DNA from: DASXRA01 sp036506155
GTDB taxonomy: Bacteria > Actinomycetota > Actinomycetes > Mycobacteriales > Jatrophihabitantaceae
NCBI GenBank assembly: GCA_036506155.1
Contig: DASXSF010000050.1
Span: 1 to 5,466, forward strand
Length of the DNA: 5,466 nucleotides
Direction: 5' to 3'
Both the position numbers and the translations under genes were made by a program. Positions 1 to 5,093 of the stretch are shown in pieces. The number at the start of each line of letters is the position of its first letter. The stretch's first letter is position 1. The notes under the pieces were generated by a model. The model ran no database searches. It was given only the letters and a program-made list of their open reading frames with translations, and was not told the origin of the DNA.

Positions 1-530
1 ATGCGGCGCACCTCGTCGAGGCTCTCGCGGGTTGTCTCCTGGGTCTGACGCAGGTCGGCGCGCAACGGGCCAGGGGCGCAGTCCGTCGCCCGCTTGAGGT
101 CAAGCAGGACTGCGGTCAAACTCTGTCCGACCTCGTCGTGAAGCTCCTGGGCGATGCGGCGCCTCTCGGCCTCTTGAGCGGACAGCGCCCGGGCAGCGCT
201 TGTGCTCCGCTCCGTCTCGAGCCGGTCGAGCATCTCGTTGAACGCACGGACTACGGCGGCGACCTCCCCGCCGCCGGACACCGGCAGGCGCTGGCCCGGG
301 CGCAGCAGATCGACCGTGGACATCAGCCGGGCCAGGCGGTCCAGCGGGGCGAGCCCGACGCGCAGCAGGACCCCGTTCGCGATGAGCATGGCCGCCAGAC
401 CGGCCAACAGGACCAGCGCCTCGGCGGCCAGCACCGGTACCGACACGGTGACCGGCGCGAACAGCAAGAGTGCGGTCGCCGCGCCGAGTACCGACGCGTT
501 GAGCAACATGATCCGCCAGAACAGGGACAC
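1..530 (-). CDS. Sensor histidine kinase, HAMP + HisKA_3 type, N-terminal part (runs off left edge)
   Basis: This is the N-terminal 176 codons of a two-component sensor kinase of the NarL/LiaS (HPK7) class, which would phosphorylate a LuxR-type response regulator not present here. Two hydrophobic segments lie at about residues 7-25 and 33-56, separated by only a few residues, so there is almost no extracellular sensor domain. A HAMP linker follows (about 56-107, with APLDRLARLM and the FNEMLDRLE end). The dimerisation helix carries the H-box RRRIAQELHDEVGQSLTAV, with phospho-acceptor His131. The ATPase domain lies beyond the window. I chose the GTG at 530 because it begins VSLFWRIMLLN, a typical start for this family, and has a GAGGAGG ribosome site 10 bases upstream; the frame has a stop just upstream at 588-590. 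It follows the DUF488 gene on the same strand with a 69-base gap, so co-transcription is possible. The family call is firm; the signal sensed is unknown. Confidence 0.9.
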   Translation of the reverse strand, partial: MSLFWRIMLLNASVLGAATALLLFAPVTVSVPVLAAEALVLLAGLAAMLIANGVLLRVGLAPLDRLARLMSTVDLLRPGQRLPVSGGGEVAAVVRAFNEMLDRLETERSTSAARALSAQEAERRRIAQELHDEVGQSLTAVLLDLKRATDCAPGPLRADLRQTQETTRESLDEVRR

Positions 531-540
531 GGCGTGCAGG

Positions 541-547
541 CCTCCTC
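541..547 (-). promoter_or_regulatory. Ribosome binding site deciding the GTG start of the histidine kinase
   Basis: On the minus strand these bases read GAGGAGG, a near-perfect anti-16S match, 10 bases before the GTG at 530-528. The first in-frame ATG is seven codons further in, inside the first membrane helix, and lacks such a site. This supports GTG as the true start. Confidence 0.7.
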
Positions 548-599
548 GAACGTCGCTGTCCCCAACTATCCGCTGTTCCCTGCGCCTCTACCCTGCCCC

Positions 600-965
600 T
601 CAATGGTCTCGGATCAAGTCCGCGAGCACGACGGCTTCGCTGATCTCGGCGTGTTTGGTGGCGGTGAGCAACGTTAGGGTTCCGTCCGCGGCCAGATCAT
701 GGAGGCGCGCTAGCGCCTGCGCGCGCTCGGGTTCGGCGAGTTCCTCTTGATAGCGGCGGCTGAACTCGTGGAAGCGCTGCGGGTCGTGGCCGTACCACCG
801 GCGCAGTTCCGCCGAGGGCGCGACCTGTTTGCACCATTCGCCGAGTGCGGCCTTGTCCTTGCTCAGCCCGCGCGGCCAGATCCGGTCGACGAGGACACGG
901 GTGCCGTCACCGCCCTGCGGTTCGTCGTAGACCCGTCGGACCCGCACATGCGGTGTACTCGCCAT
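600..965 (-). CDS. DUF488 family protein (YeaO-like)
   Basis: A complete 121-residue protein of the DUF488 family, small soluble proteins of about 115-125 residues with no established biochemical function. The family signature is clear: RVLVDRIWPRGLSKD (residues 23-37), W44, LRRWYGHD (54-61), F..RY..EL (about 69-76), and the C-terminal LTLLTATKHAEISEAVVLAD (97-116), the region where family members usually have a conserved TLL...AVVL core. I chose the ATG at 965 over the upstream in-frame ATG at 1043. The family begins close to RVRRVYDEP, and a GAGGGAG ribosome site lies 7 bases before 965. The extra upstream residues are Gly/Arg-rich and look untranslated. It lies directly upstream of the histidine kinase gene and diverges from the doxX operon. 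The family call is secure; the role is unknown. Confidence 0.88.
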   Translation of the reverse strand: MASTPHVRVRRVYDEPQGGDGTRVLVDRIWPRGLSKDKAALGEWCKQVAPSAELRRWYGHDPQRFHEFSRRYQEELAEPERAQALARLHDLAADGTLTLLTATKHAEISEAVVLADLIRDH

Positions 966-1300
966 CACTTGGCTCCCTCTGCCGTCGCCGCGGCCCGTCC
1001 GGACGTTCCCACCGCGCGTGTCATGCGAGGCTTGGGCTGGCATACAGCCAGTTTCCCCACCCCGCCGGCACCGGTCTATGAGTGGTGACCACCATCTGGG
1101 TCAGGCCCGGCGCCCATGATGCTGCTTGCCCTACACGGCGAGCAGCGTGGGCAGATGGGTGTGGGTGCGGATGGGATCTGAGCCGCGCGTACACCAGCGT
1201 CGTAGTCATGGCGCCTCTCACCCTGTCTTATGTCACCGCCACCCGCGATGAGGGCTGGGCGGGGACGGCGCGCACAGCGTTTTTGGAGGAGCTGACTGAC
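966..1300. other. Divergent intergenic region between the DUF488 gene and the doxX operon
   Basis: This 335-base stretch has no gene I can support; the open frames crossing it are Arg/His/Pro-rich and match no family I recognise. It must hold promoters for both directions. Visible elements are an inverted repeat GGCTG-gcata-CAGCC (1035-1049), a perfect short palindrome GTGGT-g-ACCAC at about 1082-1092, and a repeated GATGGG flanking a G/T-rich stretch (about 1153-1176). GTTT at 1051-1054 followed after about 18 bases by GGTCTA loosely resembles a stress-sigma (SigB/SigF, GTTT...GGGTA) promoter pointing to the doxX side. That match is weak and I do not annotate it separately. Confidence 0.5.
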
Positions 1301-1741
1301 ATGACGACGACCCCCCTGTCCCGGCAGTCCAGGCTTGCGCCCCTGCGGGCCGCCGACCCCTCCCGGCAGGCGTTCCTGCTGCTGCGCACGGTCTTCACCG
1401 TGGCACCGATCGCGTTCGGCCTGGACAAGTTCGCGAACGTTCTCGTGGACTGGCCCCGCTACCTCGCCCCGATGATCAACGACCTCGTCCCAGGGACCGG
1501 CCAGCAGGCTATGTACGCAGTCGGGGTCATCGAGATCATCGCCGGGCTCGCCGTGGCGATCCAGCCGCGGTACGGCGCCCTGCTCGTCGCTGCCTGGCTG
1601 GCCGGCATCATCGTCAACCTGCTGCTGATACCCGGCTACTACGACATCGCGCTGCGCGACTTCGGGCTGCTCGTCGCGGCGCTGACGCTGTCCCGGCTCG
1701 CGGCCGCCGACGAGCAAGCCCGCGGACACGGTGCAGCATGA
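1301..1741 (+). CDS. DoxX-like four-helix membrane protein
   Basis: A 146-residue integral membrane protein resembling the DoxX/DoxX-like family, which groups small four-helix proteins, some linked to thiosulfate:quinone oxidoreductase or to redox homeostasis; most have no defined role. Hydrophobic segments lie at about residues 24-42, 70-88, 91-110 and 118-134. Recognisable stretches are AFGLDKFANVLVDWPRYLAP after helix 1, MYAVGVIEIIAGLAVAIQPR over helix 2, and WLAGIIVNLLLIPGYYDIAL then RDFGLL into helix 4. The ATG at 1301 is preferred over the in-frame ATG at 1082 because it has GGAGGA 10 bases upstream and fits the family's short cytoplasmic N-terminus. It is the first gene of the plus-strand operon, and its stop overlaps the next start as ATGA (1738-1741). 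The family is likely; the substrate or partner is unknown. Confidence 0.82.
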   Translation: MTTTPLSRQSRLAPLRAADPSRQAFLLLRTVFTVAPIAFGLDKFANVLVDWPRYLAPMINDLVPGTGQQAMYAVGVIEIIAGLAVAIQPRYGALLVAAWLAGIIVNLLLIPGYYDIALRDFGLLVAALTLSRLAAADEQARGHGAA

Positions 1742-1863
1742 CCGCGGCGCTCGCGGACCCGGCGACCGGAGCTGACTCCGTGTCCGCGACCCGGCGATTG
1801 CTCACCCTCGCCGGCGTCACCCCGCTGATCCGATCCGACCCAGCCTCCCGGAGGCCAGCATGA
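1738..1863 (+). CDS. Small 41-codon ORF bridging the doxX-like and reductase genes
   Basis: A 41-residue frame that starts in an ATGA overlap with the doxX-like stop and ends in an ATGA overlap with the reductase start, filling the gap between the two genes exactly. It begins MTAALADPATGADSVSATRR and continues with LLTLAGVTPLIRSDPASRRP. There are no cysteines, membrane segment or domain that I recognise. No strong ribosome site precedes its ATG, so translation would depend on ribosomes finishing the doxX-like gene. The next gene's GGAGG site (1850-1854) lies inside its last codons. It could be a real small protein, a coupling leader that keeps ribosomes moving into the reductase, or a chance open frame in GC-rich DNA. 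I infer a coupling role as the most economical reading, without proof of a functional peptide. Confidence 0.4.
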   Translation: MTAALADPATGADSVSATRRLLTLAGVTPLIRSDPASRRPA

Positions 1864-3122
1864 GCAGCCAGCAGACGTTCCTCATCATCGGTGCCGGCCT
1901 GGCCGGCGCCCGAGCGGCGCAGACCTTGCGCGAGGAGGGCTTCACCGGACGGATACGGCTGGTCGGAGCCGAGACTGAGCCGCCCTACGAGCGGCCGCCG
2001 CTGTCCAAGACCTACCTGACCGGCGTCGCCGGGCGGGACACGCTCTATGTCCACGAACCGTCCTGGTACGACGAGCAGGACGTCGAGCTCCGTCTCGGCG
2101 TCCGCGCCAGCGGCCTCGACGCGGCGGCGCACGACGTCGTCCTCGGCACCGGCGAGCGGCTCCACTACGACAAGGTGCTGCTGGCCACCGGCTCATCGCC
2201 GCGGCGGCTGACGGCTCCCGGCGCGGACCTGTACGGAGTGCACTACCTGCGGCAGGTCCAGGACGCTGACCGGCTCCGCCACGCCCTGACCGGCGGCGGC
2301 AAACGGGTCGTGGTGGTCGGCGGCGGCTGGATCGGGCTGGAGGTAGCGGCCGCCGCGCGCGGTTACCACAACAAAGTGACCGTCGTGGAGCCGCAGCCGG
2401 CACCGTTGCGGGCCGCGCTCGGCGACGAGCTCGGCACCATGTTCGCCGACCTGCACCGCGAGCACGAGGTCGATATGCGGCTGAGCACCCGGGTGCAGCA
2501 GCTCACCGGCTCCCACCATCACGTCACCGCCGTGGTCACCGACCGCGGTGACGAAATGCCCGCCGACCTGGCCATCGTCGGAGTGGGGGTTCGCCCCAAC
2601 GTGGAACTCGCCGAGCGGGCTGGGCTGCGCGTCGCGGACGGGATCACCGTCGACCAGGCACTGCGCAGCTCCGACCCGGACGTGTACGCCGCCGGCGACA
2701 TCGCCAACGCCTACCATCCGCTGCTCGGCCGACACCTGCGGGTCGAACACTGGGCTAACGCACTGCACGGCGGCCCGGCCGCGGCCCACTCGATGCTCGG
2801 CCAGCAAGTCAGCTACGACCGGATCCCTTACTTCTACTCCGACCAGTACGACCTCAGCATGGAGTACTCCGGGCACGCCGGCTCCGGCGACTACGACAGG
2901 CTCGTCTACCGCGGCGACCCGCGCAGCCGTAAGTTCATCGCGTTCTGGCTGACCGGTGGCCGGGTCGTCGCCGGAATGAACGTCAACGTGTGGGACGTGA
3001 CGTCAGATATTGAGCAGCTGATCCGCTCCGAGGAGCCGGTCGACCCTGACCGGCTCGCCGACCCGGACGTCCCCCTCGCCGACCTGGTGCCGGCGGACAC
3101 CCGAGACGGGTCCCGGCCGTGA
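1860..3122 (+). CDS. FAD/NAD(P)-dependent oxidoreductase, ferredoxin-reductase type with Reductase_C domain
   Basis: A 420-residue soluble flavoprotein of the pyridine nucleotide-disulfide oxidoreductase superfamily, closest in layout to oxygenase-coupled ferredoxin reductases (BphA4, rhodocoxin or putidaredoxin reductase types). These move electrons from NAD(P)H through FAD to a small iron-sulfur protein. Visible motifs in order: FAD Rossmann IIGAGLAGARAA (9-20), PPYERPPLSK (41-50), LLATGSSPRRL (107-117), NAD(P)-binding VVVVGGGWIGLEVAAAA (150-166), second FAD motif DVYAAGDIA (274-282), VEHWANA (295-301), then a C-terminal Reductase_C domain from about 322 (PYFYSDQYD) to about 395. There is no CxxC redox-active disulfide, which argues against glutathione- or thioredoxin-reductase activity. 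The ATG at 1860 has GGAGG 5 bases upstream. Its stop overlaps the transaldolase start. No ferredoxin gene is in view, so the electron acceptor is unknown. Confidence 0.9.
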   Translation: MSSQQTFLIIGAGLAGARAAQTLREEGFTGRIRLVGAETEPPYERPPLSKTYLTGVAGRDTLYVHEPSWYDEQDVELRLGVRASGLDAAAHDVVLGTGERLHYDKVLLATGSSPRRLTAPGADLYGVHYLRQVQDADRLRHALTGGGKRVVVVGGGWIGLEVAAAARGYHNKVTVVEPQPAPLRAALGDELGTMFADLHREHEVDMRLSTRVQQLTGSHHHVTAVVTDRGDEMPADLAIVGVGVRPNVELAERAGLRVADGITVDQALRSSDPDVYAAGDIANAYHPLLGRHLRVEHWANALHGGPAAAHSMLGQQVSYDRIPYFYSDQYDLSMEYSGHAGSGDYDRLVYRGDPRSRKFIAFWLTGGRVVAGMNVNVWDVTSDIEQLIRSEEPVDPDRLADPDVPLADLVPADTRDGSRP

Positions 3123-4210
3123 CCCGCCTGCGCCAGCTCCAGCAGGCCGGCGTGTCGATCTGGCTCGACACGCTCTCCCGCGACTTGCTGGACAGCGGTG
3201 AATTCACCCGGCTGGTCGACCGCGGCGTCACGGGGGCCACCTCCAATCCGACGATCTTCGCCAAGGCCATCACCGAGTCGACCGCGTACGACCGGCAGCT
3301 AGCGTTGCTCGCCGACCGTGGAATCCGTGACCCGCGGGAGCTGTTCTTCGCTCTCGCGCTCGACGACGTACGCGCCGCCGCGGGACACCTGCGACCGGTC
3401 TATGACCGGACCGGCGGCGGCGACGGCTTCGTCTCCTTCGAATGCACCCCGGACATCGCCAACGACACAGCCGCCACCGTCGAGCAGGCCTGGTACCTGT
3501 GGACCCGGCTTGGCCTGCCGAACGTGATGATCAAGGTCCCGGCCACCGCGGCGGGCGTCCCGGCAATCGAGGAGCTCACCGCACGGGGCGTCAACATCAA
3601 CGTCACCCTGCTGTTCGCGCTGAGACGCTACGACCAGGTCATCGACGCCTACATGACCGGCCTGGAGCGCCGAGCGGCTCGCAAGGAACCGCTCGGCCAC
3701 GTCGCCTCGGTCGCGTCGTTCTTCGTCTCCCGAGTCGACACCAAGGCCGACGCCGAGCTACCGCCCGGCTCGCCCCTGCGCGGCACCGCCGCCATCGCCA
3801 ACGCCCGGCAGGCCTACCGGCTGCACCAGGCACGGTTCCACAGCACCCGCTGGCGGCCGCTCGCCGCCAGCGCCGCAAGCGACCAGCGGCCTTTGTGGGC
3901 TAGTACCGGCACCAAGGACCCCCACTACTCCGACGTCCGCTACGTGGAGCAGCTGATCGCGGCCGGCGTCGTCAATACCATGCCGCTGGCCACCCTCGAA
4001 GCGTTCGACCACCACGGCGACCCCGCATTCGCCCCCATCGACCCCGATGACACCGCCGACGACCGGGCCAGCACGGCCCTGCGCGCCACCGGCCTGAACC
4101 TGGACCAGATCACCACCAAACTGGAGCGCGAAGGCGTCCAAGCGTTCTCACGGTCCTACGACCAACTGATCGCCAGTATCCACGACAGAATGCGCGGCCT
4201 CCGGCCGTAA
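3119..4210 (+). CDS. tal: Transaldolase
   Basis: Cytosolic enzyme of the non-oxidative pentose phosphate pathway, moving a dihydroxyacetone unit between sedoheptulose-7-phosphate/glyceraldehyde-3-phosphate and erythrose-4-phosphate/fructose-6-phosphate. The 363 residues fit the actinobacterial TIM-barrel form (about 370). Visible landmarks: IWLDTLSRDLL with Asp17, TGATSNPTIFAKAI (38-51), SFECTPDIANDT with Glu108, NVMIKVPATAAG (135-146) where Lys139 is the expected Schiff-base lysine, GVNINVTLLF (157-166), ASFFVSRVDTKAD (199-211), PLWASTGTKDPHYSDVRYV (258-276) and VVNTMPLATLEAF (284-296). All the residues I would expect for catalysis appear present. The start is a GTG at 3119 sharing GTGA with the reductase stop. 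With no strong ribosome site nearby, expression probably relies on translational coupling. Immediately downstream is a transketolase relic, the natural pathway partner. Confidence 0.95.
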   Translation: MTRLRQLQQAGVSIWLDTLSRDLLDSGEFTRLVDRGVTGATSNPTIFAKAITESTAYDRQLALLADRGIRDPRELFFALALDDVRAAAGHLRPVYDRTGGGDGFVSFECTPDIANDTAATVEQAWYLWTRLGLPNVMIKVPATAAGVPAIEELTARGVNINVTLLFALRRYDQVIDAYMTGLERRAARKEPLGHVASVASFFVSRVDTKADAELPPGSPLRGTAAIANARQAYRLHQARFHSTRWRPLAASAASDQRPLWASTGTKDPHYSDVRYVEQLIAAGVVNTMPLATLEAFDHHGDPAFAPIDPDDTADDRASTALRATGLNLDQITTKLEREGVQAFSRSYDQLIASIHDRMRGLRP

Positions 4211-4220
4211 CCCGACTGCG

Positions 4221-4551
4221 CTGCGACCGTCGAAGACCAACGTCGGCCGGGCAGGTCGACCACTCACCAACCGGCAAGGGCAGCGAAGACGTCGAACGCC
4301 ACCAGCCCTGCACGCACAAGCTGCCGCCGTCGCCGGCTCCCTCCTCGCGCCGGGACCACGAAACGCAGCGGCAGTGACACCCGCGGCGTTCTGCGCCGGC
4401 ACTTCAAGGTCGATGCCCCCTCGATCGTCTTGCGTGTGCTCCAGCAGCTGGCCGGCCTCGGCGTACCGCACCGGCCAGAGCGAACGCCGCCTACCGGCTC
4501 AAGGACGTGGTCGCCGCCCCCGCCGGAACCAGCGAAGGAGCGTCCGAATGA
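4221..4551 (+). pseudogene. tkt: Decayed C-terminal fragment of a transketolase
   Basis: No single frame is open, but pieces resembling a transketolase C-terminus appear in the right order in alternating frames. ATVEDQ (4223-4240) matches the conserved VEDH of the C-terminal domain, normally followed by PEGGLG. DVERHQPCTHKL (4288-4323) fits the next region. SGSDTRGVLRRHFKVDAPSI then VLRVLQQLAGLG (4367-4462) match the PGSGTP-ELL-F-xDA-xSI tail. NAAYRLKDVVAAPAGTSEG (4483-4539) leads to ASE and a stop at 4549-4551. At least three frame changes are needed: near 4241-4284, near 4324-4366 and near 4480, where one missing base would suffice. Roughly the last 110 residues are represented; the catalytic thiamine-diphosphate domains are absent. 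It begins within about 15 bases of the transaldolase stop. I recognise the family from motif order and the neighbouring tal, not from an alignment. Confidence 0.62.
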
Positions 4552-5093
4552 ATATGACCGGTATGGCGGCACCAACGCCAACGCAGACCCGACCAGACAG
4601 GCGCGGTCCGCGGCCACCCCGGGCTACCAGCCGAAGCCACCTCGATCACGTCTGCGCCTTCGGTGATCAACGCCAGCGGGCACGAGCAGGTGCGGATGCA
4701 GCCCAAGATGGTCGGGCCGAGTTCGGCGCCTTCCCGACGGCGACTGCCGAGCACGAGCAGCTCGGCATCCTCGCTGTAGCACCCCAGCACGTCGGCCGGA
4801 TTTCCCTGCTCGACGTGTTCATGCACCGCCATGGTGGGGTTCGAACCAAGAGCCGTCGCGATCGAGTCCATCAGGGTCGCCCGCGCCGTGGCCTGGCAAT
4901 CCGCAACCGGGCCAGTTGCGACCGCCGGAGCGTTCGGGCCGTATGGCGGCGCCGGAATCCCCTCGACGATGACCGCGCACAGTTGTGCGCCGCGCAGCCG
5001 CGCCTGATGGGCGGCCCAGCGAACCGCGAACACCGACGGTCCTGATCCGTCCACGCCGACCACGACGCGTGCGCGGCCTGAAGTCTCGTGCAT
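4491..5093 (-). CDS. Universal stress protein (UspA family) with atypical C-terminal extension
   Basis: The first 146 or so residues form a single Usp domain, a cytosolic nucleotide-binding alpha/beta fold involved in stress tolerance and dormancy in actinobacteria. VVVGVDGSGPSVFAVRWAA (10-28) is strand 1 with the typical Asp/Gly/Ser motif. VEQGNPADVLGCYSEDAELL (94-113) precedes the ATP-loop LGSRRREGAELGPTILG (115-131), which keeps the G-x2-G-x9-G-like spacing only loosely, with Arg/Glu where Gly is usual. CPLALITE (138-145) is the last strand. ATP binding is therefore uncertain. The ATG at 5093 has GAGGAGG 5 bases upstream. Single-domain members usually end near residue 145, but this frame continues for about 54 Trp/Arg/Pro-rich residues to 4491, antisense to the transketolase relic. 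The tail is probably non-native, gained when the original stop was lost. A TAG in a neighbouring frame at 4623-4625 may mark the former end. Confidence 0.85.
   Translation of the reverse strand: MHETSGRARVVVGVDGSGPSVFAVRWAAHQARLRGAQLCAVIVEGIPAPPYGPNAPAVATGPVADCQATARATLMDSIATALGSNPTMAVHEHVEQGNPADVLGCYSEDAELLVLGSRRREGAELGPTILGCIRTCSCPLALITEGADVIEVASAGSPGWPRTAPVWSGLRWRWCRHTGHIHSDAPSLVPAGAATTSLSR
4534..4540 (+). promoter_or_regulatory. Orphan ribosome binding site at the end of the transketolase relic
   Basis: GAAGGAG lies 7 bases before the ATG at 4548-4550, an ideal distance. That ATG overlaps the relic's TGA as ATGA, the same arrangement seen at the upstream operon junctions. It looks like the preserved start signal of a gene that once followed tkt. 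Confidence 0.45.
4548..4655 (+). pseudogene. Possible orphan 5' end of a truncated gene following tkt
   Basis: The frame from this ATG begins MNMTGMAAPTPTQTRPDRR and stays open to 5045. However, from about 4655 onward it is simply the antisense of a well-supported universal stress protein, so only the first 30-35 codons can be original. The start signals (ribosome site, ATGA overlap) are better than the coding content. I cannot identify the lost gene. The 3' limit given is my estimate of where the stress-protein domain begins to be encoded on the other strand. A chance start is an alternative. Confidence 0.28.

Noticed and set aside
100..677. Open frames on both strands (100-603 minus, 138-677 plus, 202-750 plus) over the left end
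   Set aside because: They are Arg/Pro/Gly-rich shadows of the histidine kinase frame, which shows a clear H-box and HAMP region.
1021..1221. 66-codon minus-strand frame in the divergent intergenic region, with an internal ATG and a weak GAGAGG upstream
   Set aside because: The His/Pro-rich content matches no family I recognise and the ribosome site is poor, so there is not enough to call a gene.
1082..1300. Upstream in-frame extension of the doxX-like gene to an ATG at 1082
   Set aside because: The extra 73 residues lack family character, and the ATG at 1301 has a strong GGAGGA site.
4211..4260. Searched for a rho-independent terminator after the transaldolase stop
   Set aside because: No stable hairpin followed by a T-run was seen; the sequence instead resembles transketolase remnants.
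4374..5045. 223-codon plus-strand frame spanning the relic and the stress-protein gene
   Set aside because: Most of it is antisense to a well-supported Usp domain; only the short 5' part around 4548 may carry a genuine start.
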